The position numbers were made by a program, and so were the translations under genes. A stretch of 64,000 nucleotides of DNA from Pseudanabaena sp. BC1403. GTDB taxonomy: Bacteria; Cyanobacteriota; Cyanobacteriia; Pseudanabaenales; Pseudanabaenaceae. Positions 26,544 to 34,605 of the stretch are shown here, one piece after another (the stretch's first letter is position 1; the number at the start of each line of letters is the position of its first letter). The stretch covers positions 1-64,000 of the forward strand of contig NZ_PDDM01000005.1 of assembly GCF_002914585.1 (NCBI RefSeq), in the 5' to 3' direction. The notes beneath the pieces were generated by a model that saw only the letters and a program-made list of their open reading frames with translations, was not told where the DNA came from and searched no databases.

Positions 26544-27983
26544 CTAAACGGGATTTTCTTGCTCCACAAGAGCCGTTTCCTCCAACTTAGGCAATAGCCA
26601 ACTTAGCAAAATGGCTGTCAAACCACCTGTAGATATAGCAGAACCAAACAGATTACTAAAAATTGGTGGTTTCCCAACAAAAATCTCAGGTGCAAATACC
26701 ACACCTAAGCCTAAGCCTAGAGAAACTGCAACAATAATCATTGATCGGCGATCCAGTCCCGCTGATACAACGATGTTCAATCCCGCCACTGCGATCGAGC
26801 CAAATAGAACTAGGGTTGCACCACCCAAAACTGGCTGTGGAATCGATTGGAATATGCCGCCAACAAAGGGTAACAAACCCAATATCACAAAGATCCCAGC
26901 TACATAGAAGCCAACGTAACGGCTACCCACGCCTGTCATTTGGATAACACCATTGTTCTGACTAAAGGTCGTGTTTGGGAAAGTGTTTAGGACGGCAGCA
27001 ATCAAGGAGTTTATCCCATCGCCTAAGACACCACCCTTGATGCGGCGAACATACACGCCACCACTGACTGGTTCTCCTGATACAGCCGAAGTTGCTGTCA
27101 AATCACCGACAGTTTCAATTGCCGTCAATATATATATCAAAACAAATGGCAAAAAAGCACCGAAATCGAAACTAATTCCGTAACGGAAAGGGACTGGAAG
27201 CCTAAAGAATGACATTTGGCTGAGGGCACTGAAGTTGACTATGCCAAGGAATAGCGAGGAAATAAATCCAACTGCTAAACCGATCGCGATCGCACCCATT
27301 CTCAAATAGCGATTTCGCGAAAGCGTTAATACAATGACAATAAATAGAACTCCACCACCCAGAGCAAGATTCTGAAAACTACCAAAGGAACCATCGTTTT
27401 TTGCTAGAGCCACAGCACCGCCCGCAAGACTGATCATTCCAGTTTTAATCAAGCCTAAACCAATAATCATTACGACCGTACCAGACACAACTGGGGTAAT
27501 GATTTTGTCGAGAAGATGGATAAACTGACTCAAAACAATTATCACGAATGAGCCAAACAAACAAACTCCAAAAATCAATGCTAGAGCTTGTTCTGGGGAA
27601 TCACCTCTCTGCAAAGAAGCTGTACCTACGCCTAAAATTGGGGCAAGAAAAGCAAAGCTAGTACCTTGTAGACTTAGCAAACCCGAACCGATTGGACCAA
27701 TCTTTTTACATTGAATATAAGTGCAAATTCCCGAAGTAAAGAGCGACATACTAATCAAATAACTAGTATTTGCCGCATCCAATCCTAGACTGGTACAGAT
27801 AATAATTGGAGGAGTAATGATCCCAACAAAAGCAGCAAGAACATGCTGAAAAGCTACGAAAATAGCTTCGACAACAGGAGGTTTATCATTTAGTCCATAA
27901 ATTAATCCAGACTTAGTGACCACTGGAGCCTTAGCAATATCTTCGCCTAGCTCTTTGACTAGGTTCAGTTCTTTATCTGCCAT
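26544..27983 (-). CDS. NCS2-family xanthine/urate permease
   Basis: This 479-residue permease has about 12-14 membrane helices. The NAT/NCS2 signature is present as QNNGVIQMTGVGSRYVG; the QNNG form is the one typical of xanthine/uric-acid transporters rather than uracil permeases. The preceding AVSGEPVSGGVYVRRIKGGV, then LGDGINSLIAA, is also family-typical. It is expected to be a proton-coupled importer at the cytoplasmic membrane. A perfect 15-base palindrome, TGTATACTGTATACA, lies 34 bases upstream of the start codon and is a likely operator. No purine-catabolism enzyme is adjacent. Confidence 0.92.
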   Translation of the reverse strand: MADKELNLVKELGEDIAKAPVVTKSGLIYGLNDKPPVVEAIFVAFQHVLAAFVGIITPPIIICTSLGLDAANTSYLISMSLFTSGICTYIQCKKIGPIGSGLLSLQGTSFAFLAPILGVGTASLQRGDSPEQALALIFGVCLFGSFVIIVLSQFIHLLDKIITPVVSGTVVMIIGLGLIKTGMISLAGGAVALAKNDGSFGSFQNLALGGGVLFIVIVLTLSRNRYLRMGAIAIGLAVGFISSLFLGIVNFSALSQMSFFRLPVPFRYGISFDFGAFLPFVLIYILTAIETVGDLTATSAVSGEPVSGGVYVRRIKGGVLGDGINSLIAAVLNTFPNTTFSQNNGVIQMTGVGSRYVGFYVAGIFVILGLLPFVGGIFQSIPQPVLGGATLVLFGSIAVAGLNIVVSAGLDRRSMIIVAVSLGLGLGVVFAPEIFVGKPPIFSNLFGSAISTGGLTAILLSWLLPKLEETALVEQENPV

Positions 27984-28016
27984 GATGTCTTGCTTGGGTT
28001 GTTTAAAATATCAGTT

Positions 28017-28031
28017 TGTATACTGTATACA
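28017..28031. promoter_or_regulatory. Palindromic operator candidate upstream of the permease
   Basis: TGTATACTGTATACA is a perfect odd-centred palindrome built from two TGTATAC half-sites. The identical 15-mer (complement) occurs at 31596-31610. GTATAC half-sites are typical of GntR-family operators; that link is inference. Confidence 0.5.
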
Positions 28032-28079
28032 GTTATTCAAAAAATTTCCGCTAGAATCACTACAAAATCAGAAATCAAA

Positions 28080-28106
28080 AAAAAGCGGCGCTTCGAGCCG
28101 CTTTTT
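28080..28106 (-). terminator. Intrinsic terminator of the 28111-29015 gene pair
   Basis: 10-bp arms AAAAAGCGGC/GCCGCTTTTT with a 7-base loop, followed on the minus strand by an unbroken U-run of about eight. It lies five bases after the stop of the small membrane-protein gene. Confidence 0.85.
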
Positions 28107-28110
28107 GGGT

Positions 28111-28344
28111 TTACATAAATCTTGCACCTAATCTCCGAATTACATGAACAGACTCGTACCAGAGATGTTCTGGGGTAACTCCAAAAGCAACTTTCGCCAA
28201 AATAAGCGCGATCGCAACAATCAAAAATGGGACTAAAAGCGATTTTGCAACTTTCTGTAAAGAGGCAAATATGATCATCGAAGCAACGATCGCCGCCACT
28301 AATAACAGCCAATCATTTAACCGACCAGACAGCAGTCCATCCAT
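28111..28344 (-). CDS. Small membrane protein, hypothetical
   Basis: A 77-residue protein with two hydrophobic segments at about 12-30 and 36-54 (LLLVAAIVASMIIFASLQKV, then LLVPFLIVAIALILAKVAFG) and a basic C-terminus (HVIRRLGARFM). I do not recognise the family. Support comes from context: its ATG begins two bases after the stop of the upstream secreted-protein gene, and an intrinsic terminator follows its stop, so the two form a compact operon. The membrane-domain composition is also plausible for a real protein. Confidence 0.7.
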   Translation of the reverse strand: MDGLLSGRLNDWLLLVAAIVASMIIFASLQKVAKSLLVPFLIVAIALILAKVAFGVTPEHLWYESVHVIRRLGARFM

Positions 28345-28346
28345 GA

Positions 28347-29015
28347 CTACTCCTTTGCCTCAGTAGCTTTCATCTTAGCTTTAATTTTTTCGACGATTGA
28401 TTCTGCCGATGGTGCTAAAGGAGACTTATCCTTTCCCATTTTCATGCCAGCAGTAATTTTATCGCCGATTTCTTCAGCCGTAGGAATAAACAGTTGCTTA
28501 TTTTTTAAGAATAATTGTTTCTTCTGAGCAGGAGTGAGCGTTGCAAAAATATCTTTTTTAGGAATAGCTTTGAATACTGCACTCAACTTAGTCTTTTGGG
28601 CTGGAGTTAGAGTTACAGCCTTAAAAGCCTTGCGAAAACTAGTTCCTGCGGCAACCTTAGTTGCAAATTCTGCTTGCTGCTCTGGAGTTAAAACGCTCTC
28701 AATTTGAGGTATTATTTCCGTTTCTAGTTTAGTTAGCAAATTTGTTGCTTCATCAGTAGGTTTTGGTGCAGCAACTTCTGCTACTGGCGCAGCAGTTTCA
28801 GGCGTAGCGGCTTCTGTTACGGTTGCAGTAGGTTCAGGTGCGACAATTTCAGGTGCAGTTACTTCGGGGGCAGCAACAGGTTCCGCAACATTAATGTCTG
28901 ACGCAGCTAACAAAGCTCCAGACAATGAGCTTGACTGAACTTGAGAAGCATTGCCAGTGAGTAATCCCACAAAAATTATGGCGCTGACAAAAAATGAGAG
29001 TAAACGTTGTTTCAT
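28347..29015 (-). CDS. Exported Ala/Pro/Glu-rich protein with LTPAQ motifs
   Basis: A 222-residue protein with a clear Sec signal peptide (MKQRLLSFFVSAIIFVGLLT, cleavage near residue 24-34). A low-complexity stretch of VAEPVAAPEVTAPEIVAPEP type (about 40-90) comes next, then a helical domain with three LTP-Q segments (VLTPEQQAEFATKV, TLTPAQKTKLSAVF, TLTPAQKKQLFLKN). LTxxQ repeats occur in the periplasmic Spy/CpxP stress proteins, so a periplasmic chaperone- or metal-related role is possible but unproven. AGGAAAAG precedes the ATG. It heads an operon with the small membrane protein. Confidence 0.75.
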   Translation of the reverse strand: MKQRLLSFFVSAIIFVGLLTGNASQVQSSSLSGALLAASDINVAEPVAAPEVTAPEIVAPEPTATVTEAATPETAAPVAEVAAPKPTDEATNLLTKLETEIIPQIESVLTPEQQAEFATKVAAGTSFRKAFKAVTLTPAQKTKLSAVFKAIPKKDIFATLTPAQKKQLFLKNKQLFIPTAEEIGDKITAGMKMGKDKSPLAPSAESIVEKIKAKMKATEAKE

Positions 29016-29077
29016 TGCTTTTCCTGAAAGATTTTAGAGGAGCAAATAAGCATTACTTGGTAATGCTTATTTGTTAT

Positions 29078-29866
29078 TTAAGTGATCGGTGTACGACCAT
29101 GTTCGACATAGGCAGCGATCGCCAAAATCGAGATAATGATCAAAGGTAGAGACAAGCTCCACCAAGACTCAGATACTAAGACAAAGCAAGCAGCCAGCAA
29201 TCCACCAAGGGCAAAACCTGCAATCGTCGGTACAAATCGACCGATCCGTTCTAAAGACTCACTTGCTTCTATCTGGGTTAATTCTGTTTGGACACTTGCA
29301 AACTTAGCGATGAAAAACTGCACAACATCAATTGTGAGTTGTGTAGTATTTCCAGTCATTACTGTTGTCGGAATGTAGCTTTTGAATACTCCTTTTGCTT
29401 CCTTCATCAATGCATTTTGAATCGCCATTGCGATTACGCCAGATATACCAATGGGTAGGATCAAATCTTCTTGTACATCAAATAGAAGATCGGGCGAAAG
29501 AGTCATTCCCATGGCTAGGAAAACGGCTAAAGCGATCGCTTCCGCAGTGAGCAAGACTCCAAAAACGCACCATTGCTGGCGACGAGAAAAACGAGCTAGC
29601 AGAGAAGTCAAAGCGACAGTTAGCACAAATGTGGGCAACATCAACAAGCGAGTAATCGTTGTCTCAGTGTCAGCACTCACAAATGAAGACCCCGCTAAGG
29701 CAATGTTGCCAGTCACATGGGCTGTAAATAGTCCAAACAAAATAATGAATGCAGAAGTATCAACAAACCCAGCTACCCAACTTAATAGAAATCCTGCTGG
29801 CCCATCACTGATTAAGTAAGCACTGAGATTAAACTTGAATTGCGATCGGGGAATTGCTGAAGTCAT
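29078..29866 (-). CDS. DUF1275 (YoaK-type) membrane protein
   Basis: From the ATG at 29866 it has about 262 residues; an upstream TTG at 29896 would add ten. Six or so hydrophobic helices are visible. The family signature near the start is AGFVDTSAFIILFGLFTAHV, then TGNIALAGSS, with a later VMTGNTTQLTIDVVQF. DUF1275 members are integral membrane proteins of unknown function. The gene lies 63 bases before the secreted-protein gene on the same strand and may share its transcript. Confidence 0.88.
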   Translation of the reverse strand: MTSAIPRSQFKFNLSAYLISDGPAGFLLSWVAGFVDTSAFIILFGLFTAHVTGNIALAGSSFVSADTETTITRLLMLPTFVLTVALTSLLARFSRRQQWCVFGVLLTAEAIALAVFLAMGMTLSPDLLFDVQEDLILPIGISGVIAMAIQNALMKEAKGVFKSYIPTTVMTGNTTQLTIDVVQFFIAKFASVQTELTQIEASESLERIGRFVPTIAGFALGGLLAACFVLVSESWWSLSLPLIIISILAIAAYVEHGRTPIT

Positions 29867-30174
29867 TTTCTTGTCTTGAATTAGATCTGATCCCAATTCT
29901 CAAAATGGCATTGCCACTTTGAGAATTCAAAAACCTTGATGGGTTAAATTTGCAATTCTCATAAGTTTAACTACACTTTAGAGAATTGGTATTAATAGAT
30001 TGTTGTCAAGTGTTAGGTGATTTCCACAAAACAACTTCCCAAGTAGGAGATAGGTAGGGTGGGCGTTGCCTACTTTCCTAATGTCTAAGTTGGGAAAACT
30101 TTTTAGTGGAAATCACATTAGGACAGGCTTACGAATTGCTTCAATACCTAAACTTACTTGAGAGAATCTAAACA

Positions 30175-30753
30175 TTAAGGACTAACAACTTCGCCAGTAG
30201 GTACACTTTCTACTGCTGGCTCAGTTGGCGTTTTGGCAGCATCGGATTCAGGCGCTGCTTTTTCTTTCTCTTCGGCTGCTTCCTCGGCTGCCGCTTTTTC
30301 CGCTTCTTTAGCTTTTTTGGCTTCTAGCTTAGCTGCCTCTTTAGCTTTTTTGGCTTCTAGTTTGGCTGCTTTTTTAGCCGCCTTTTCCGCAGCTTTAGCT
30401 TCTTCTGCCTTAGCTTCTTCCGCTTCCTTTAGCTTTTTGGCTTCAAGTTTAGCGGCGGCTTTGGCTTTTTTTGCTTCTGCCTTTGCAGCGGCTTTGGCTT
30501 CAGGGGTTTCGACGGCTGCTTCAGGCTCTACAGCCGCATCTGCGATTAGGCTAGAAAAAATTGCACCATTTTCAGTCGCTTTTACAGAAAAGATCGCGCT
30601 ATCAAAATTGGCTGTTACCTCTGCTTGTGCATGAACGGGATTTCCCAAAAACACACTCAACATCAGTGCTAGCGATAAACACAGACTACTCAATCTAGTA
30701 ATTAATTCGGGACTAGGCAATTTAATCATGGTGATGAATTTGTTCTTAAGCAT
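30175..30753 (-). CDS. Exported Lys/Ala/Glu-rich helical protein
   Basis: A 192-residue protein with an N-terminal signal peptide (hydrophobic LSSLCLSLALMLSVFLGNPV, cut near AQA at about residue 44). A second in-frame ATG at 30729 fits the signal peptide equally well. Residues about 75-170 are a run of KAK/EAKK units (AAAKLEAKKLKEAEEAKAEE type) that would form one long charged helix, like the TolA linker. The tail is Pro/Glu/Thr-rich. The repeat is composition-based, not a catalytic domain. The role is unknown; a periplasmic spanning or scaffold protein is one guess. Confidence 0.65.
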   Translation of the reverse strand: MLKNKFITMIKLPSPELITRLSSLCLSLALMLSVFLGNPVHAQAEVTANFDSAIFSVKATENGAIFSSLIADAAVEPEAAVETPEAKAAAKAEAKKAKAAAKLEAKKLKEAEEAKAEEAKAAEKAAKKAAKLEAKKAKEAAKLEAKKAKEAEKAAAEEAAEEKEKAAPESDAAKTPTEPAVESVPTGEVVSP

Positions 30754-31471
30754 ACTTTTATTCCACTAATTTTTAACTGCCAAAATCAACTAATAAACTC
30801 AATCTAAAATTAGCGATCGCGCTACTTGCTTATCACTATAAATTTCTTTAAAAGGTGTCAGCAAATAATTGATTGAGCAAGTAATTTTATGGCTAAAGCA
30901 AATTTAGTGGTAATGATTTAGTTTGATCTTCAAGATACATTACAACAGGATATTCGCAGAATAATGGTATTCTAAATTACTTTTTTTGTTAAATTGATAT
31001 AGGGCTATTATTTATTTTGATTTCTTTAGTCCTTCTAGATACAACATTTTTAGAGATTATTACTATTAGTAAGCCTCTAGGTTTTCTTGTTAATATTTAT
31101 TGCAATGTATTCGATTGATATTTGAATATTTATATCTCCCATACTAAATATATTTAATCTTTAAATATGGAATATTCCTAAAACTGTGCACCTGTAAATT
31201 TGGAAAAATAGAAGCAATTACAAATTCATAAATTTAAAGGTTGACAACAAAGTTATAGCTGACTTGGAGTAATTAAAATTACGGGTCAAAACCTATGCTT
31301 TTTGTGGGTTTTGCTAGCAATTTTTTAGGATTTATGTTTAATTGCGCTAGCATCCTTGTCAAAATTTTGTTGATATCCTTGGATATTGATAAGTGAGCTG
31401 GATTTGGGCTTCGCCTTTTGCAATTGCAACGATAATTCCTTGATCTTCATTGAGTTGGTATGACTTACAAC

Positions 31472-31575
31472 AATTCACGAAGGTGTTGGCACATTCTTGT
31501 GAATTGAAAATTAGACCTAGTTTAGACCCAGCAAGGTTTTTAAAAGCGCAAAATGGCTATGCCATTTTGTGCTTT
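31472..31575 (-). repeat. A-L-B hairpin module, diverged copy
   Basis: On the minus strand the order is A (stem at 31543-31557/31561-31575, GCACAAAATGGC type, one G-T wobble), linker, then a weakened B stem at 31472-31505. The orientation is the same as transcription of the pentapeptide gene that ends at 31767. Confidence 0.65.
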
Positions 31576-31595
31576 GATGCTACTTACCAAAACTA

Positions 31596-31610
31596 TGTAT
31601 ACAGTATACA
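31596..31610. promoter_or_regulatory. Second copy of the TGTATAC palindrome
   Basis: TGTATACAGTATACA is the exact complement of the site at 28017-28031. It lies in a gene-free region 157 bases past the 3' end of the pentapeptide gene, with no promoter target recognised. Confidence 0.4.
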
Positions 31611-31766
31611 CAAAATATTGACGCGATAATATTTATCCCAAAAACAAAGTTGATGCTGAGCATAGCTTTTGTTTTAAATAACTGATGTTACGTGGAAGGA
31701 ATGCCTGAAATCCTGAAAATCAATGGCTGGCGCGAGGGCATTATCCTAGCTGTAACTTCCTCATCT

Positions 31767-32501
31767 TCACAGTAAAAGAGATGCGGGTACATTTTGGGCA
31801 GACATTAAACCGATCGCATTACTCCAATTCGTCGCATAACGACTTATATTTTTACCCCAAAGAATCCCTTCGAGATTTGCGCCTTCGAGATTTACGTTAC
31901 TCATATTGGCATCGCGTAAATCTGCGCCACTAAGATCGGCATTCTGGAGATTTGCGCCACTGAGGTCAGCACCACTAAAATCAGTATTCTGCAACTGCGA
32001 TCGCTCTAAATTTGTAGAATATAGCTTTGCACCCCAAAAAGTCGCATTATTCAAATTAGCCCCTTTTAAGTTTGCTTTCCAAAATATGGCATGACTAGCA
32101 TTAATATTTTGGAAATTTGCACCTTGGAGATTAGCACTATTGAAATTTGCAGAGATCGCATTAGCTCTTTCTAAGTTGGCATAACTGAGATCGGCGAAGC
32201 TAAAAATAGCACTATAAAGATTTGCCTCGCTAAAATTTATTTTAATTAGAGAACCTGTGGCGATCGCACCATTTAAACTTGCTTTAGTTAAATTTGCATA
32301 TTCTAATCTCGCCTCAATTAAATTAGCATGATACAAATCTGCACCTTCCAGATTGGCATAACTTAAATTGACATACCGCAAATCGGCATTATTAAGTACC
32401 GCATTCTGCAATAAGATTAATGTATCTTGATACTCATTTCTCCATTGATTCCAGCCATTTACTCCATTTAGTAGTAGTTGTAATTGTTGTATATCAGTCA
32501 T
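31767..32501 (-). CDS. Pentapeptide-repeat protein
   Basis: A 244-residue protein. From about residue 35 it is an almost continuous series of A(D/N)LXX repeats (NADLRYVNLSYANLEGADLY), predicted to fold as a right-handed quadrilateral beta-helix. The N-terminal 25 residues hold the motif NGVNGWNQWRNEYQD, which also begins the protein at 47695. There is no signal peptide. Pentapeptide proteins have diverse and mostly unknown roles; a few mimic DNA and inhibit gyrase, but nothing here shows that. Confidence 0.9.
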   Translation of the reverse strand: MTDIQQLQLLLNGVNGWNQWRNEYQDTLILLQNAVLNNADLRYVNLSYANLEGADLYHANLIEARLEYANLTKASLNGAIATGSLIKINFSEANLYSAIFSFADLSYANLERANAISANFNSANLQGANFQNINASHAIFWKANLKGANLNNATFWGAKLYSTNLERSQLQNTDFSGADLSGANLQNADLSGADLRDANMSNVNLEGANLEGILWGKNISRYATNWSNAIGLMSAQNVPASLLL

Positions 32502-32643
32502 GGTCTTATTTTAGAAGTATTTATTAGAAGTATTTATATTTCAATAAACCTAATGCGATCGCTATAGGGCTTTAATTTTTCTTGCGGTAAAATACTATAT
32601 CAAGAGAAATATTTCTAGATTTGGTTGATCTATATTTTATATT

Positions 32644-34290
32644 ATGAGTCAAACATCTCTTATTTCTTCTAATTCAGTTTGGAAGCGTCTTCGCAATCAA
32701 GAAATTGATTGCGATCTAGCCCTTGATCTATTGGTTGATAAACGTGGCGGATTGAGGATTGATTTACTAGATGAAGAGCTTAATTATCGATTTTTTCATT
32801 ATTTTGATGATCGCAAATCCTTACCACCGATAATTCCTCTATTGCTATGGCATGGTTACTTTTATTTAGCTTCGCCACATTCATTAACCAGTGACGAAAT
32901 CAAGCAAATGAGCAATGTTACGTTAACGGGCATCAAAAATATAACTATCTCTTCCGAAAGTTATTTATTATGGTTTCTTAGGCAAAATTTACCTGAGCCA
33001 AGTAATATTGCTTCACCAATTGTGAACCCACTCACAGGTGCAAATGAAGAAGCACACTTAGATGAAATTTCTGATATCTATTTATCTCAAGCCCTTGATC
33101 AAACTCATCGAATTAATGCTTTAATTTCGGTGGCGCTGCAACATCGCGCCAGTGATATTCATTTAGAGCCAACAGAGTTAGGGCTGCGCGTCCGCTATCG
33201 CATAGATGGCATTTTAAGAACTACACGAATTTTACCGCCTGAAGTCAGTCGTAAGACCATCGTTGCCCTCAAGGTGATGAGTAACATGAATATTGGCGAA
33301 AGTCGCCAGCCTCAAGATGGTCGAATTAGTCAGCATTATGTTACCGCCGATCATCTGGATTTAGATTTAGATATGCGGGTTAGTACTTTTCCCTGTGTCG
33401 GTGGTGAAAAGGCTGTAATTCGGCTATTGCCACGCAATAAAATGCTGACAACCACGATTGAAGATATCGGCTTCATGCCGCGATCACTAGAAATTTATCG
33501 TAGTTGGGTATCACAACCCCAAGGCTTAATTATTGTTACTGGTCCAACGGGTTCAGGTAAAACCAGTACGCTCTATGCCACTTTACAAGTATTAGCAACG
33601 GATCAAGTGAATATCATTACGATGGAAGATCCGATTGAATATAATTTGTCAAATATCACCCAAGGACAAGTACAGGAAAAGGGCGGGCTTACCTTTGCCA
33701 CAGGTCTGAAATCAATTTTGCGTCAAGATCCCGATATTATTATGGTGGGTGAGGTACGCGATTTGGAAACTGCTGAAATCACTATCCGCGCTGCCATGAC
33801 AGGCCATTTAGTTCTATCCACAATGCATACCAATGATGCAATTAGTACAGTGGCGCGACTAAAAGATTTAGGACTGCATCCCAGCATAATTTCTGAAGCT
33901 CTGTTGGGGATAGTCGCACAGCGATTGGTAAGAAAAGTCTGCTCTTTTTGCTCTGAAGTTTATGTACCAACAAGAGAAGAAGTTGAATTTTTGAATATTC
34001 CAGCACAGGATATGAAATACCAAGATTGGCACAAGGGTAAAGGCTGTGAACATTGTTTTGGTTCAGGTTATTTAGGGCGTGAAGCCATATTTGAGTTATT
34101 AAATGTCACTCCTCCAGTACGAAAAATTATGGCTGAAGGAAATCAATCAAAAATACTTGAGTATTTAATGGAACATGGTTATGAATCTTTTGTTCATAGT
34201 GTGCGTGACAAAATTTCAACAGGAATTACTACCTTAGAAGAAGCGTTGCGCGTGTTGCCACGACAAATGTTTACTGATATTGGTTGCTAG
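32644..34290 (+). CDS. GspE/PilB-type secretion ATPase
   Basis: A 548-residue hexameric-type ATPase of type II secretion or type IV pilus systems. An N-terminal region of about 150 residues precedes the N2 domain (LISVALQHRASDIHLEPTEL). Walker A GPTGSGKTS is near residue 300, the Asp box near ITMEDPIEYNL, and Walker B near DPDIIMVGEVRDLETAEI. A C-terminal zinc-type cluster has CSFC (about 432) and CEHC (about 462). It is shorter than the roughly 670-residue PilB that drives cyanobacterial pili, so it may be a paralogue. No pilT, pilC or pilin gene is adjacent. It is followed by an A-L-B repeat 14 bases after the stop. Confidence 0.9.
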   Translation: MSQTSLISSNSVWKRLRNQEIDCDLALDLLVDKRGGLRIDLLDEELNYRFFHYFDDRKSLPPIIPLLLWHGYFYLASPHSLTSDEIKQMSNVTLTGIKNITISSESYLLWFLRQNLPEPSNIASPIVNPLTGANEEAHLDEISDIYLSQALDQTHRINALISVALQHRASDIHLEPTELGLRVRYRIDGILRTTRILPPEVSRKTIVALKVMSNMNIGESRQPQDGRISQHYVTADHLDLDLDMRVSTFPCVGGEKAVIRLLPRNKMLTTTIEDIGFMPRSLEIYRSWVSQPQGLIIVTGPTGSGKTSTLYATLQVLATDQVNIITMEDPIEYNLSNITQGQVQEKGGLTFATGLKSILRQDPDIIMVGEVRDLETAEITIRAAMTGHLVLSTMHTNDAISTVARLKDLGLHPSIISEALLGIVAQRLVRKVCSFCSEVYVPTREEVEFLNIPAQDMKYQDWHKGKGCEHCFGSGYLGREAIFELLNVTPPVRKIMAEGNQSKILEYLMEHGYESFVHSVRDKISTGITTLEEALRVLPRQMFTDIGC

Positions 34291-34605
34291 TCGCTAGTAA
34301 TAGCAAAACACAAGATGGCGTAGCCATTTTGTGTTTTTAAAACCCTCATAGGGTTTGGTTTTTAATTCACAGAAGTGTGACAACACTTCTGTGAATTGGA
34401 TGGCTATAGCTATATAAAAGTCTGAAGACCTGATGGCAGAAGGAGGCATCCTCAAAGAATTGACTAAAGCTAAAGACTGGAAAGCTGATCTCAATCGTTA
34501 ATTTGAAGGGGGATTTGGAGAATGGTAATTTTCTTGTGCCCCAAGAATTGTGGGGGCTAGGGGGCGAGAATAGGTAGCTGAGTGCACGTATAGTTCCTAT
34601 TCTAC
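34291..34605. other. 315-base gap with an A-L-B repeat
   Basis: The first 120 bases are the hairpin module (34305-34397). The remainder up to the HEAT-repeat gene has no gene I can support; a 3'-trailing stretch after 34430 has short open frames only. Confidence 0.7.
34305..34397 (+). repeat. A-L-B triple-hairpin module
   Basis: Stem A: AAAACACAAGATGGC at 34305-34319 with 34323-34337, loop GTA, one mismatch. Stem L: AAACCCT-CAT-AGGGTTT at about 34340-34356. Stem B: AATTCACAGAAGTGT at 34364-34378 with 34383-34397, loop GACA, perfect. A flanking CTATA follows. It begins 14 bases after the stop of the ATPase gene. Confidence 0.85.

Larger units (their letters stand above)
30754..31766. other. 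1-kb AT-rich gene-free region
   Basis: No open frame above about 35 codons is convincing. It contains a reversed, eroded A-L-B repeat at about 31472-31575, the second copy of the TGTATAC palindrome at 31596-31610, and an imperfect inverted repeat at about 31317-31355 (GCTAGCAATT...AATTGCGCTAGC). The leftmost 150 bases must hold the promoter of the gene at 30753. The rest could be a decayed gene or an RNA gene. Confidence 0.6.

Noticed and set aside
30233-30634. Long Ala/Ser-rich open frame on the plus strand
   Set aside because: It is the antisense shadow of the Lys/Ala-rich gene at 30175-30753, whose codon pattern keeps the opposite frame open. It has no ribosome-binding site.
31295-31396. 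33-codon hydrophobic open frame
   Set aside because: Short, without ribosome-binding site, and overlapping an inverted repeat; not supportable as a gene.
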